DNA of 64,000 nucleotides from Rhizobium sp. ARZ01 (GCF_014851675.1 NZ_JACVAE010000001.1:310001-374000), one strand, 5' to 3'; shown: positions 29,205 through 39,752, counted from the first letter of the stretch. Numbers and translations are program-made. Notes: generated from the letters alone by a model not told the origin.

Positions 29205-29897
29205 TCAGCCCCGGTCGAGGGGTGGGAACAGGTCGAGAAACGCCCGCTCTCCGGCCGCCGTGAAACGGACGGCGCGGCTGTCGCCGTTCCTCCTTGCCCA
29301 ACCCGTGTCTATGAAGGAGGTGAGCAGTGCTTCCCCAAGCGAGCCCGCCAGATGCGAGCGCCGTTCGCTCCAGTCGAGGCATGTTCGGCACATGGGGCGT
29401 CGCTGGCCGCGGAGCGCGCCGAGGTCGATGCCGATCTCGGCCATCCGTGCTTCGCCGGCTTCGGTCAAGCTTGCGTCGTCGCCATCGACGGCGACGTGCC
29501 CATCAGCGACCAGACGATCCAGCATGCGCACGCCGAAATCGCCGGCGAGATGGTTGTAGCAGACCCTTGCCTTGCGCAGTGCCGGGTCCTTTGGCCCGGG
29601 CCGCGCGCGCAAAAAGCCGCGATTGGCGGCAAAGCCCATCAGGCCTTCGAGCAGCAGGCCGACCTCGTCGTCGGAGAGCGCGAAGTAGCGGTGCCGCCCC
29701 TGCTTGCGCTGGGTCACAAGTCCGCCGGCCTCCAGTTTGGCCAGATGCGAACTCGCCGTCTGTAACGTGATGCCAGCCGCACCCGCGAGCTCCGTGGCGG
29801 TCAGCGCCTGGCCGCCCATCAGGGCGGTCAGCATGTTGGCGCGGGCGGGGTCGCCAATGAGCGCGCCGATCTGGGCGATATCAGGTCCTTCTTTCAT
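29205..29897 (-). CDS. ArsR-family winged-helix regulator
   Basis: A 230-residue protein. The N-terminal 90 residues are an ArsR-type winged helix (IGALIGDPARANMLTALMGGQALTATELAGAAGITLQTASSHLAKLEAGGLVTQRKQGRHRYFAL). A longer C-terminal domain has cysteines (RVCYNHLAGDFGVRML and PMCRTCLDWSERRSHL) that could sense metal, thiol or redox state. That long C-terminal half is characteristic of a distinct ArsR subgroup that controls neighbouring small enzymes. Divergent from two such genes, with a palindromic operator between them. Confidence 0.88.
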   Translation of the reverse strand: MKEGPDIAQIGALIGDPARANMLTALMGGQALTATELAGAAGITLQTASSHLAKLEAGGLVTQRKQGRHRYFALSDDEVGLLLEGLMGFAANRGFLRARPGPKDPALRKARVCYNHLAGDFGVRMLDRLVADGHVAVDGDDASLTEAGEARMAEIGIDLGALRGQRRPMCRTCLDWSERRSHLAGSLGEALLTSFIDTGWARRNGDSRAVRFTAAGERAFLDLFPPLDRG

Positions 29898-29898
29898 A

Positions 29899-29916
29899 CT
29901 TCGATCATAGTCGAAG
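29899..29916. promoter_or_regulatory. Palindromic operator for the ArsR-type regulator
   Basis: CTTCGA-TCATAG-TCGAAG is a perfect 6-bp inverted repeat lying directly upstream of the regulator's ATG and 56 bases before the divergent gene. It fits an autoregulatory operator that also controls the divergent pair; binding is inferred. Confidence 0.6.
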
Positions 29917-29972
29917 CATTGTCGTCGATCAATGTGGCATCACGGGGCATCTCAACACAAGGAGCCCTGACG

Positions 29973-30302
29973 ATGATCACCTGCTTCATCCGCTACGAAA
30001 TCGACCCGTTCAAGAAGGAGGAGTTTTCCACCTACGCCCGCAACTGGGGCCAGTCGATCCCTCGCAACGGTGCCGACCTGATCGGTTATTTCGGCCCGCA
30101 TGAAGGTTCGGCAACGACGGCCTACGGCGTCTACAATATCGAAAGCCTCGCGGCTTACGAGGCCTATCGCGCCCGGCTCGCTGCCGATCCGCTTGGTGCG
30201 GAGAACTATCAGTTTGCCAAGCGCGAACGCTTCATCCTGAAGGAAGACCGGATCTTCCTGAAAAACATGTCCTTGCCGCATGCAATGAAGGTGGCGCCAT
30301 GA
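29973..30302 (+). CDS. NIPSNAP family protein
   Basis: A 109-residue protein of the dimeric alpha/beta-barrel (ferredoxin-like) class. ITCFIRYEIDPFKKEEFSTYARNWGQSIPRNGADLIGYFGPHEG is the usual NIPSNAP start and the rest ends RFLKN-like (RIFLKNMSLPHAM). The start at 29973 has AAGGAG upstream. NIPSNAP domains often accompany oxygenases or act as small enzymes; the activity here is unknown. It overlaps the next gene by 4 bases and is divergent from the ArsR-type regulator. Confidence 0.85.
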   Translation: MITCFIRYEIDPFKKEEFSTYARNWGQSIPRNGADLIGYFGPHEGSATTAYGVYNIESLAAYEAYRARLAADPLGAENYQFAKRERFILKEDRIFLKNMSLPHAMKVAP

Positions 30303-30649
30303 TTGCCGTCATCTTCGAGGTCTCCCCTGCGATCGGCCGCCGCGACGTCTATCTCAATCTCGCCGCCGGGCTGAATGCCCGGCTGCAGGAAATCGACGGT
30401 TTCGTCTCCATCGAACGCTTCGAAAGCCTTTCAATTCCCGGCAAGATCCTGTCGCTCTCGTTCTGGCGCGACGAGAAGGCCGTCAGCGCGTGGCGAAACA
30501 GTGCCGAGCACCGGGCCGCGCAGGAAGCTGGCCGGAGCGGCATATTCGCCGGTTATCGACTGCGCGTCGTCTCGGTTCTGCGTGACTACGGCATGGTCGA
30601 TCGCGAAGAGGCGCCGGCCGACAGCCGCGCCTGGCACGAGGGCGCTTGA
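30299..30649 (+). CDS. Antibiotic-biosynthesis-monooxygenase (ABM) domain protein
   Basis: A 116-residue ferredoxin-fold protein. IAVIFEVSPAIGRRDVYLNLAAGLNARLQEIDGFVSIERFESL and LSLSFWRDEKAVSAWRNSAEHRAAQEAGR are the classic ABM pattern. Such proteins are cofactor-free or haem-degrading monooxygenases, or simply oxidative-stress-related. It is translationally coupled to the NIPSNAP gene (ATGA overlap), and both are probably under the ArsR-type regulator. Confidence 0.85.
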   Translation: MIAVIFEVSPAIGRRDVYLNLAAGLNARLQEIDGFVSIERFESLSIPGKILSLSFWRDEKAVSAWRNSAEHRAAQEAGRSGIFAGYRLRVVSVLRDYGMVDREEAPADSRAWHEGA

Positions 30650-30784
30650 TGCGTCGAAGATCGGCCGAACTGGCTTGTGTTGGAGGACAATGCGACAATG
30701 GCAGGCCGGACGCGGACTTCGGGCCGCACCGGCCGTGAACCGCCACGAGACGCGGATACGTCACTTTCTTCGAGGCCCTTCACC

Positions 30785-31984
<1,200 letters not shown>

Positions 31985-32264
31985 GCGGACAGCCACGCTC
32001 CGATCACAAGGAAAACCTCCTGTTGCAGCCTTCGGTGCACCCTGCGCCGGAGGTTGCGGCAGTTTGAGGCGTCTATTCGACACCCTCTGGTGGGACGAAC
32101 ATGAGTGATGATCATATTAGACTTTAGTCATAAGTGGACAAAGCGTCAGCGCTATGATCACAATATCCTTGCACATGCGATCGAAGTAACACGGCGACGT
32201 TGTATTGTGGCCGTGGAACCTGGGGCGAAGTACGGCGTTATACCTCGTCAGTTGGGAGGCGATC

Positions 32265-32456
32265 ATGAGGCATATCGATATCAGGCAGCTCGACCATCAG
32301 CGGGCCAAGCATGTCTGGGAGGTTTCCGAATACTGCCGCAAGGCCGGCATCCATCGGGCCGAGGAGAAGCGGCTCATCAAGATTCTCGGCCGCTATGCGT
32401 CCGCCCACGAGTTGCAGATGAACGTCATTCGCCCCAACAACCGCTCTCGCTGCTGA
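32265..32456 (+). CDS. Small basic hypothetical protein
   Basis: A 63-residue protein with a good ribosome site (GGGAGGCGATC) before the ATG at 32265. It is rich in Arg, His and Lys and looks helical (DHQRAKHVWEVSEYCRKAGIHRAEEKRLIKILGRYASAHEL). No membrane segment. I recognise only a general resemblance to short rhizobial proteins; no function is assigned. The 280 bases before it, after ccrM, hold no convincing gene. Confidence 0.6.
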   Translation: MRHIDIRQLDHQRAKHVWEVSEYCRKAGIHRAEEKRLIKILGRYASAHELQMNVIRPNNRSRC

Positions 32457-32772
32457 GCGGATCTCAGTTCCCCCGCCGGCCCGGTTCCCGGGTGGGCCCC
32501 TCCATTTCAATTCGCCACTAGAACGCCGATGCGGCATACAATCCCTGCCCGTATGCAAGCATTTGTGAATATTGTCGAAATCGGATTCTGGCGTGGGGGC
32601 GTTCAATCGCTGTTAACTATCGCGGCATAGGATGATGGCAGCGAGTGTGACGGGTCTTCGAAAGGCGACGGACCCTTCGCCAAACAGCTTCGGCCTTCCG
32701 GTTTCGTACCTTCAGTCCCGGACAGGCACGAACGCCCGGAGCCACTGGCTCCGGGCGTTTCTACTTAATCGG
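32457..32772. other. Intergenic region with a strong hairpin
   Basis: About 316 bases without a gene. At 32731-32759, AACGCCCGGAGCC and GGCTCCGGGCGTT form a perfect 13-bp stem with a 3-base loop. It lies just beyond the stop of the HAD gene on the - strand and probably terminates it; on the + strand it is followed by TCTACTT. Confidence 0.6.
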
Positions 32773-33387
32773 TCAAATGCAAACGCCGTGGGCGGCAAGA
32801 TCGCTTTTCAGCTTCTTCGTGCCGGTGAAGAGAACAGCGTTCCAGCCTGCGATGCGTGCCGCCTCGACGTTCTTGTCGCTGTCGTCGATGAAGAGCGTGT
32901 GCGCAGGCTCGAGCGCAAAATCTTGCGCGTGCTTCTCGTAGATCGCCAGATCCGGCTTGATCAGGCCCACCTCGCCGGAAACCGTGACGCCGCGCGGCCG
33001 GTTCAGGAACGGATAGAGCTTGCGCGCCTCCTTGAAGGTATCGGCGGCGAAGTTGGTCAGCATGGTCACGTCGCGCCCGTCGGCGATCAGGCCTTCCATG
33101 ATGGCGACGCTTTCCAGATAGGCGTGCGAAACCATCTCGTGCCAGTATTTACGAAAGGCGCGGATCAGTTCTTCCTGCTCCGGATGGTCCTTGATCAGCA
33201 GCGCCTCGGCATCCTCCCACTTCCGGCCGCGGTCCTGCTCGATGTTCCAGTCGTGGGTGCAGACATTGGCGAAGAACCAGTTGCGCTGCGCTTCGTCGGG
33301 GATCAGCCGGCTGTAGGGGATCTGCGGATCGTAATGGATCAGCACACGCCCGATATCGAAGACGATGTGCCGGATTTCGCTAGTCAT
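32773..33387 (-). CDS. HAD-superfamily hydrolase (YihX-like)
   Basis: A 204-residue HAD subfamily IA protein. Motif I is IVFDIGRVLIHYDP, with Gly in place of the second Asp as in YihX-type glucose-1-phosphate phosphatases. MLTNFAADTF (motif II), GLIKPDLAIYEKHA (motif III Lys) and FIDDSDKNVEAARIAGW (motif IV) follow. The start ATG overlaps the mutY stop (ATGA), so the two are translationally coupled. The substrate is inferred only at family level. Confidence 0.88.
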   Translation of the reverse strand: MTSEIRHIVFDIGRVLIHYDPQIPYSRLIPDEAQRNWFFANVCTHDWNIEQDRGRKWEDAEALLIKDHPEQEELIRAFRKYWHEMVSHAYLESVAIMEGLIADGRDVTMLTNFAADTFKEARKLYPFLNRPRGVTVSGEVGLIKPDLAIYEKHAQDFALEPAHTLFIDDSDKNVEAARIAGWNAVLFTGTKKLKSDLAAHGVCI

Positions 33388-34499
33388 GGTGTCCTCACCT
33401 TTTCGCGTGCAGGCGCCTTCGGCTCGAAAACCTCGGGAAGCGCCTGCCTGATTGCCTTCTTCATGACGGTCGGCAGGGCCTGGCCGTCTAGCGTAGCCTG
33501 CGGCTCCCACCATCCTGGTCCCCCGTCCGCGGCGCGGCCGACCCTGCAGCGGAAGACGGCAAGTCGCAACTCAAAATGTGTGAACACGTGTATGATTGTG
33601 CCGCAAGGTTGCCAGTCGGCGGCGAAGGGAGCGGCGTCCGGTTCCGTCGATCCGTCGCGACGGGCGGTCCAGTCGCTGTTTGGTACTTCCGTCATGCCGC
33701 CGAGCAATCCGTGTCCGGGCCGCTTGCGCAGAAGGACCGCCCCCGTCTCGTCGATCGCAACAAATGCCGCGCCGAGCCGGACGGGCTTGTCCTTCTTCGC
33801 CGCCTTGACGGGAAAGCGTTCAGGATCGTCACCGGCCAACGCCCGGCAGTCCTCATTCAACGGACAGAGCGCACAGGCGGGGCGCTTCGGCGTACAGATC
33901 GTGGCACCGAGATCCATCATCGCTTGCGCGAAATCGCCGGGCCGGTTGGCCGGCGTTAACGCGGCCACGAGGGCGCGCATCTGCGGCTTCGAGCCGGGCA
34001 GGGGGGCGTCGACCGCATGGAAGCGGGAGATCACCCGTTCGACATTGCCGTCGAGCACGGCGGCTTGCCGGTCGAAGGCGATCGCGGCGATTGCCGCTGC
34101 CGTATAGGCGCCGATGCCGGGAAGGGCCTTCAGCCCGCCTTCCGTGTCGGGGAAGTGTCCGCCGTGCGTAAAGGCGACGGCCTCGGCGCATTTTTTCAGG
34201 TTGCGCGCCCGCGCGTAATAGCCAAGCCCCGCCCACGCCTTCATCACCTCTTCGGTTTCCGCCTTCGCAAGATCGGTCACGGTCGGCCACTTCGAGATGA
34301 AGAGATCGAAATAGCTCTTTACCGCCTGCACCGTGGTCTGCTGCAGCATCACCTCGGACAGCCACACCCGATAGGGATCGGGCTGGATGCCACGCGCGGC
34401 CATGGCCGGCGAGACCCGCCAGGGAAGGTCGCGATGATGCCGGTCGTACCAGGCAAGGATCTGTCGGGTTGGGCCTGGCTTTGTATGCGCGTCGGTCAT
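33384..34499 (-). CDS. mutY: A/G-specific adenine glycosylase
   Basis: A 371-residue DNA repair enzyme that removes adenine mispaired with 8-oxoguanine. The catalytic Glu is at 49 (WLSEVMLQQT), the helix-hairpin-helix is LPGIGAYTA (126-134), the catalytic Asp is at 150 (VLDGNVERV), and the 4Fe-4S cluster is Cys202-x6-Cys209-x2-Cys212-x5-Cys218. A C-terminal NUDIX-like 8-oxoG recognition domain follows (GAVLLRKRPGHGLLGGMTEVPNSDW). It is divergent from the DUF721 gene. Confidence 0.96.
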   Translation of the reverse strand: MTDAHTKPGPTRQILAWYDRHHRDLPWRVSPAMAARGIQPDPYRVWLSEVMLQQTTVQAVKSYFDLFISKWPTVTDLAKAETEEVMKAWAGLGYYARARNLKKCAEAVAFTHGGHFPDTEGGLKALPGIGAYTAAAIAAIAFDRQAAVLDGNVERVISRFHAVDAPLPGSKPQMRALVAALTPANRPGDFAQAMMDLGATICTPKRPACALCPLNEDCRALAGDDPERFPVKAAKKDKPVRLGAAFVAIDETGAVLLRKRPGHGLLGGMTEVPNSDWTARRDGSTEPDAAPFAADWQPCGTIIHVFTHFELRLAVFRCRVGRAADGGPGWWEPQATLDGQALPTVMKKAIRQALPEVFEPKAPAREKVRTP

Positions 34500-34606
34500 G
34501 AATTGCCTGAATGTGAAGAGGAAGCGTATAACTGGCCAAGCAACACACTTTCTTCAAGGCAAATTTCGCCTGAGCAGGAAAGCCGCCCGCTGGAGTATCG
34601 ACTGCC

Positions 34607-35125
34607 GTGAGTTCCCGTCCACCCCGCAGGGGTGCAATGCAAATCAGCGAGGTCGCCAACGACCTGATCGATCCCGTGCTCGCCAAGCGTGCCGGCATCA
34701 ACACGATGCTGCTCGGCTCGTGGGACGAGATCGCCGGCAGTTCCTTTGCCGATTGCAGCCGGCCTGAGAAGATCACCTGGCCGCGGCGCGCGTCCGAGAT
34801 GGCGGGCGAGGATGGCGGCTACCAGCCGGGCGTTCTCACGATCGCCTGCGAGGGGTCGCGCGCGCTCTTTCTCTCCCACCAGCAGGGCGAACTGATCCAG
34901 CGCATCAACGGCTTCTTCGGCTATCCCGCAATCCGGCAGGTCAGGATCGTGCAGAAGCCTGTCTCGCCGCCGACAAGGCGCCGGCGCGCCCCGCGGCCAC
35001 TGACCGGGGAGGCCGCACGCCACCTCGAAGAACTGGTGGAGGGGATCGAAGGTGATGCGCTCAAGGCTGCGCTCAAGCGCCTAGGCACCGCCGTGCTCGG
35101 CAGGCAGGGTCCGAACCGACGCTGA
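34607..35125 (+). CDS. DUF721 (DciA-like) protein
   Basis: A protein of about 162-172 residues. ISEVANDLIDPVLAKRAGINTMLLGSWDEIAG, LTIACEGSRALFLSHQQGELIQRINGFFGYPAIRQVRI and a basic linker (PTRRRRAPRPL) match DUF721, the fold shared with DciA, a replicative helicase loader. The role in this organism is inferred. A GTG at 34607 or an ATG at 34637 (AGGGG just upstream) are both possible starts. Divergent from mutY and upstream of the DsbA-like gene. Confidence 0.85.
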   Translation: MSSRPPRRGAMQISEVANDLIDPVLAKRAGINTMLLGSWDEIAGSSFADCSRPEKITWPRRASEMAGEDGGYQPGVLTIACEGSRALFLSHQQGELIQRINGFFGYPAIRQVRIVQKPVSPPTRRRRAPRPLTGEAARHLEELVEGIEGDALKAALKRLGTAVLGRQGPNRR

Positions 35126-35248
35126 CGTGCATCATCACACGGTCACAATTCTTTGAAGATCATGGTGTTGGGGGTGCTTGTTCGCATCCGAAAGCCGGTA
35201 TATCCGGTCAACCGAGAGAATTTTTACTTTGTCCCCACAGGAGAGACC

Positions 35249-36097
35249 ATGTCTTTTTCCGAATTGAGCCTTTTGAAGCGTCTGATGAGCGGCGTTGCCG
35301 TTGCCGCGCTCGCCGTTACGCTTGCCGCCTGCAGCGACGAGAAGAAGGAGACGGCTGCGGCTCCGGAGACCAAGCCGGCAGCAACCGATAGCGCCGAAAC
35401 CAAGCCTGCCGAGCCGGCAGCGAGCAAGCCTGCGGACACGGCCACGACTACGACGGCTGCGCCGGCGGCGACCGAGACGGCCCAGGCTCCGGCGGCTGAG
35501 ACGGCCCCGGCGGCGCCGGCTGCCAAGGTCGAGGTCCCCGCTGCCGATGGCGACGTCGACATGGCCAAGGTTCTCGAACCAGGCCCGCTGCCGGAAATGG
35601 TCATGGGCGACGCGAATGCTCCGGTCACGATCGTCGAATACATGTCGATGACCTGCCCGCATTGCGCCACCTTCCACAATGAGACGCTCGAACCGATCAA
35701 GAAGAAGTACATAGACACGGGTAAGGTCCGCTTCATTTTGCGCGAATTCCCGTTCGATCCGCGCGCTGCTGCGGCCTTCATGCTGGCGCGTTGCGCGCCG
35801 CCAGAGCAGTATTTCCCCATGGTCTCCATGCTGCTCAAGCAGCAGGAACAGTGGGCTGCAGCGGAAAATGGCCGCGAAGCACTGTTGCAGATGTCGAAAC
35901 TCGCCGGTTTTACACAGGAGAGCTTTGAGGCCTGCTTGACGAACCAGAAGCTTCTCGATGATGTGAATGCGGTACGCGAGCGCGGCGCGAAGGATTTCGG
36001 TATTACGGCAACGCCGAGTTTCCTGATCAATGGTCAGCGCTATACCGGAGGTATGTCGGTTGACACCATGTCGGCCCTTATCGACAGCAAGCTCTGA
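35249..36097 (+). CDS. Lipid-anchored DsbA-like thiol-disulfide oxidoreductase
   Basis: A 282-residue protein. The start at 35249 has an AGGAGAG site. A signal with lipobox LAVTLAAC places lipid on Cys28. Residues about 30-100 are an Ala/Pro/Thr/Glu-rich spacer, then a thioredoxin-like domain with TCPHCATFH (active-site Cys136-Pro-His-Cys139) and the cis-Pro region ITATPSFLINGQRYTGG. It would oxidise or exchange disulfides at the periplasmic face of a membrane. The long spacer suggests reach from the anchor. It is followed by a hairpin and smc. Confidence 0.9.
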   Translation: MSFSELSLLKRLMSGVAVAALAVTLAACSDEKKETAAAPETKPAATDSAETKPAEPAASKPADTATTTTAAPAATETAQAPAAETAPAAPAAKVEVPAADGDVDMAKVLEPGPLPEMVMGDANAPVTIVEYMSMTCPHCATFHNETLEPIKKKYIDTGKVRFILREFPFDPRAAAAFMLARCAPPEQYFPMVSMLLKQQEQWAAAENGREALLQMSKLAGFTQESFEACLTNQKLLDDVNAVRERGAKDFGITATPSFLINGQRYTGGMSVDTMSALIDSKL

Positions 36098-36116
36098 TCG
36101 TTCGGCCGAATTTGAA

Positions 36117-36145
36117 GCGGGCGGCGGCGGAAGCCGCGCGCCCGC
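36117..36145 (+). terminator. Hairpin between the DsbA-like gene and smc
   Basis: GCGGGCG and CGCCCGC form a 7-bp stem, with further GC pairing possible inside. No T-run follows, so it may be only a partial terminator. Confidence 0.4.
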
Positions 36146-36178
36146 TATTCACCTGTCCCACAAGGGCGGGTTGACCGC

Positions 36179-39100
36179 ATGAAATTCACCAAGCTCCGTC
36201 TCCTCGGCTTCAAGTCGTTTGTCGAGCCGACCGAATTCGTCATCGAGCGCGGCCTGACAGGGGTCGTCGGCCCGAACGGTTGCGGCAAGTCGAACCTTGT
36301 CGAGGCGCTGCGCTGGGTGATGGGGGAAAACTCCTACAAGAACATGCGCGCGTCCGGCATGGACGACGTGATCTTCTCCGGTTCTGGCAACCGGCCTGCG
36401 CGCAACACCGCGGAAGTTGGCCTCTATCTCGACAATTCCGACCGCACCGCGCCGGCTGCCTTCAATGACAGCGACGAGATCCAGGTGAGCCGCCGCATCG
36501 AGCGCGAACAGGGCTCCGTCTACCGCATCAACGGTAAGGAAGCGCGCGCCAAGGACGTGCAGCTTCTCTTCGCCGACGCCTCGACCGGCGCGCGCTCGCC
36601 CTCGATGGTCGGGCAGGGGCGGATCGGCGAACTGATCCAGGCGAAGCCCCAGGCGCGCCGTCAACTACTCGAAGAGGCGGCCGGCATTTCCGGCCTGCAT
36701 TCGCGCCGCCACGAGGCCGAGCTTCGGCTGCGCGCCGCCGAGACCAACCTTGAACGTCTCGATGACGTCACCTCGCAGCTCGAAAGCCAGATCGACAGCC
36801 TCAAGCGACAGTCGCGGCAGGCGAACCGCTTCAAGATGCTGTCTGCCGATATCCGCCGACACGAGGCGATGCTGCTGCACATCCGCTGGGCCCAGGCCAA
36901 GGAGGCCGAGGGCGAGGCGGAAAGCCAGTTGAACCAGGCGACCTCGCTCGTCGCCGAACGGGCGCAGACGCAGATGGAAGCTGCGAAGGCGCAAGCTATC
37001 GCCAGTCTGAAGCTGCCGGAACTGCGCGAGAACGAGGCGAAGCTCGCGGCAGCCTTGCAGCGCCTGCAGATTGCCCGTTCGCAGCTGGAAGAGGATGCCG
37101 GCCGGCTGCTACGCCGCCGCGACGAACTGGCCCGACGGCTTGCCCAGCTCTCCGAGGACATTTCCCGCGAAGAGGCGATGGTCGCCGACAACGCCGAAAT
37201 CCTGGAACGGCTGGCTGCCGAGGAAGAAGAGATCGGCGAAATTCTCGGGGAAGCGGACGACCGTGCCGCCGCCGCGCGCGAAGCGATGGACGAAGCCGCC
37301 GAGCGCCTCGCGGAGAGTGAACGTGCACTTGGCGCCATCACCGCCGAGCGTGCCGAAGCGCAGGCCGTGCGCAATCAGCTCGAAAAGACGATTCGCGATC
37401 TTTCCGATCGCCAGGCGCGCCTTGCCCAGCAGTTCATGAACCTCGAGGCCGAAATCTCTGGTATGGACGAGCGCATCGCTGCCCTGCCGGACCCGGAGCA
37501 GAAGCGCCAGGACGTGCAATCCGCCGAAAGCGCGCTGGAAGAGGCAGGCGAACGGCTGGCCGAAGCGGAAGAGGCGCTGGAGGCCGCACGGCTTGCAGAG
37601 ATCGAGGCGCGCGGTCCGGTCGAGGCGGCGCGCGGCCAGGTCAACGCCGTCGAGACGGAAATGCGCACCATCCGCCGCATGCTGGAGGCGGGCGCCGTGG
37701 GCGGCTCGTTTGCTCCTGTTGTCGAGGACGTGCAGGTCGACAAGGGCTTTGAGACCGCGCTCGGAGCGGCCCTTGGCGACGATCTGGATTCGCCAGTCGA
37801 TACGGCAGCACCGGCGCATTGGCGCTTTGCGGGAGACGGTGCCGACGACGCCGGCTTGCCGGGTGGCGTCGTGCCGCTGCTGTCCCACGTGCGCGCGCCT
37901 GACGTGCTCACTCGCAGCCTGCGCCAAATCGGCATCGCCGCCGACGAGGAACAGGCGCTTGCGCTCCTGCCCGATTTACGGCCCGGCCAGCGTCTCGTCA
38001 CCCGCGACGGCGCGATTTTCCGTTGGGACGGCCATGTGACCGGCGCGGATGCCCCGAGTGCTGCCGCCTTGCGACTGGCGCAGAAGAACCGTCTTCGCGA
38101 GCTGGAGGTGGAACTGACCGATGCACAGACGGCACTTGGCGCGGCGCAGGAAGGTCTGGAGCGGGCCGCAACCGCCATTCGCGCCGAGACGCAACGGCTG
38201 CAGATGTCGCGCGACGCCCAACGGCTTGCCGCCCGCGCGCTTGCCGAGGCACGCCAAGCTTTGGATGCCGCCGAGCGGGCATCGGGCGAGCTGATCCGCC
38301 GCCGCGATGTTCTCTCCGAGACGAAGACGCAACTTGAAGGACAGGTGGAAGAGGCGGCGGATTCGCTCGAGGAGGCGCGCGGCGCGCTCGAGGATGCGCC
38401 CGATGTCGCAGCACTCGACTTGCGGCTTTCGGCACAGTCCGCCAAGGTCGCGACCGATCGCGCGGCCCTAGCCGAATCGCGTGCGCTCCATGACGGCCTC
38501 GCGCGCGAGATGGCCGAGCGCCGGCGCCGGCTGACGGCGATTGCTGCCGAACGCGACACCTGGCGCAACCGTGCCGCCAATGCAGAGCGCCACATCGCTT
38601 CGCTGCGTGAACGCGAGGCGGAAGCGCAGGACGAGGCGGAGCAGATCGCCGAAGCGCCGGAGGAGATCGAGGAGAGGCGGCGCTTGCTGATGAGCGAGCT
38701 GACCCGGGCCGAACAGGCCCGCCGCGTTGCCGCCGACGAACTGCAGGAGGCGGAAAACCGCCAGCGCGAAGCGGACCAGGTTGCCGCGACTGCACTGTCG
38801 CAGCTGGCCGAGTCACGCGAGAAGCGCGGCCGTGCCGAGGAGCGCCTTGTCTCCGCCCGCGAACGCCGCGTCGACGGCGAAGCGCGCATCCGCGAAGCGT
38901 TGCATTGCGCCCCGCATGAGGCGCTGAAGCTTGCCGAGCACCCTGTCGATATGCCTTTGCCCGATCCGCGCGAAACGGAGCTGGAATTGGACCGGCTGAA
39001 GATCGAACGCGAGCGGCTGGGTGCGGTGAACCTGCGCGCCGAGGAGGAGCAGAAGGAGCTTTCGGAGAAGCTGCAGGCGCTCGTCACCGAGCGCGAGGAC

Positions 39101-39643
39101 ATCATCGAGGCGATCCGCAAGCTGCGCTCGGCGATCCAGAGCCTGAACCGCGAAGGCCGCGAGCGACTGCTCGCCGCCTTCGACGTGGTCAACACTCAGT
39201 TTCAGCGGCTCTTCACCCACCTCTTCGGCGGAGGCACGGCGGAATTGCAGCTGATCGAGAGCGAGGACCCGCTCGACGCCGGCCTCGAAATCCTCGCCCG
39301 GCCGCCGGGCAAGAAGCCGCAGACGATGACGCTCCTTTCGGGCGGCGAGCAGGCGTTGACGGCGATGGCGCTGATCTTTGCCGTCTTCCTCACCAATCCC
39401 GCGCCGATCTGCGTGCTGGACGAGGTCGATGCGCCGCTCGACGACCACAATGTCGAGCGCTACTGCAACCTGATGGACGAAATGGCCGCTTCCACCGAGA
39501 CCCGCTTCGTCATCATCACCCACAACCCGATCACCATGGCCCGCATGAACCGCCTGTTCGGCGTCACCATGGCCGAGCAGGGCGTCTCCCAGCTCGTCTC
39601 CGTCGACCTGCAGACCGCCGAGCAATTGCGCGAAGCCGTCTGA
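36179..39643 (+). CDS. smc: Chromosome segregation ATPase SMC
   Basis: A 1154-residue SMC protein, core of the condensin-like complex that organises the chromosome. The N-terminal head has Walker A GPNGCGKSN (residues 32-40) and the Q-loop region SMVGQGRIGEL. Two long coiled coils (about 165-500 and 640-980) flank a hinge containing AAPAHWRFAGDGADDAGLPGGVVPLL. The C-terminal head carries the ABC signature LLSGGEQAL (about 1053) and Walker B ICVLDEVDAPLDD. No ScpA/ScpB genes lie nearby. Confidence 0.96.
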   Translation: MKFTKLRLLGFKSFVEPTEFVIERGLTGVVGPNGCGKSNLVEALRWVMGENSYKNMRASGMDDVIFSGSGNRPARNTAEVGLYLDNSDRTAPAAFNDSDEIQVSRRIEREQGSVYRINGKEARAKDVQLLFADASTGARSPSMVGQGRIGELIQAKPQARRQLLEEAAGISGLHSRRHEAELRLRAAETNLERLDDVTSQLESQIDSLKRQSRQANRFKMLSADIRRHEAMLLHIRWAQAKEAEGEAESQLNQATSLVAERAQTQMEAAKAQAIASLKLPELRENEAKLAAALQRLQIARSQLEEDAGRLLRRRDELARRLAQLSEDISREEAMVADNAEILERLAAEEEEIGEILGEADDRAAAAREAMDEAAERLAESERALGAITAERAEAQAVRNQLEKTIRDLSDRQARLAQQFMNLEAEISGMDERIAALPDPEQKRQDVQSAESALEEAGERLAEAEEALEAARLAEIEARGPVEAARGQVNAVETEMRTIRRMLEAGAVGGSFAPVVEDVQVDKGFETALGAALGDDLDSPVDTAAPAHWRFAGDGADDAGLPGGVVPLLSHVRAPDVLTRSLRQIGIAADEEQALALLPDLRPGQRLVTRDGAIFRWDGHVTGADAPSAAALRLAQKNRLRELEVELTDAQTALGAAQEGLERAATAIRAETQRLQMSRDAQRLAARALAEARQALDAAERASGELIRRRDVLSETKTQLEGQVEEAADSLEEARGALEDAPDVAALDLRLSAQSAKVATDRAALAESRALHDGLAREMAERRRRLTAIAAERDTWRNRAANAERHIASLREREAEAQDEAEQIAEAPEEIEERRRLLMSELTRAEQARRVAADELQEAENRQREADQVAATALSQLAESREKRGRAEERLVSARERRVDGEARIREALHCAPHEALKLAEHPVDMPLPDPRETELELDRLKIERERLGAVNLRAEEEQKELSEKLQALVTEREDIIEAIRKLRSAIQSLNREGRERLLAAFDVVNTQFQRLFTHLFGGGTAELQLIESEDPLDAGLEILARPPGKKPQTMTLLSGGEQALTAMALIFAVFLTNPAPICVLDEVDAPLDDHNVERYCNLMDEMAASTETRFVIITHNPITMARMNRLFGVTMAEQGVSQLVSVDLQTAEQLREAV

Positions 39644-39752
39644 CCCCCAAACCTGCGCAATTCGATCACCCTCCCGCAGGACGTGTCCGGAACAAATTCA
39701 ACCCGTCTTGCGTTGCGATCGCGTCAAGCCGAACAGGACGCAAGGGACATCC

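Noticed and set aside
32014..32055. AACCTCC/GGAGGTT inverted repeat after ccrM
   Set aside because: The loop is long and no T-run follows; too weak to call a terminator.
37375..39195. Open frame of about 600 codons on the - strand
   Set aside because: Antisense of the smc coiled coil; a Ser/Ala/Arg-rich repetitive product produced by reversed Glu/Ala/Arg codons.
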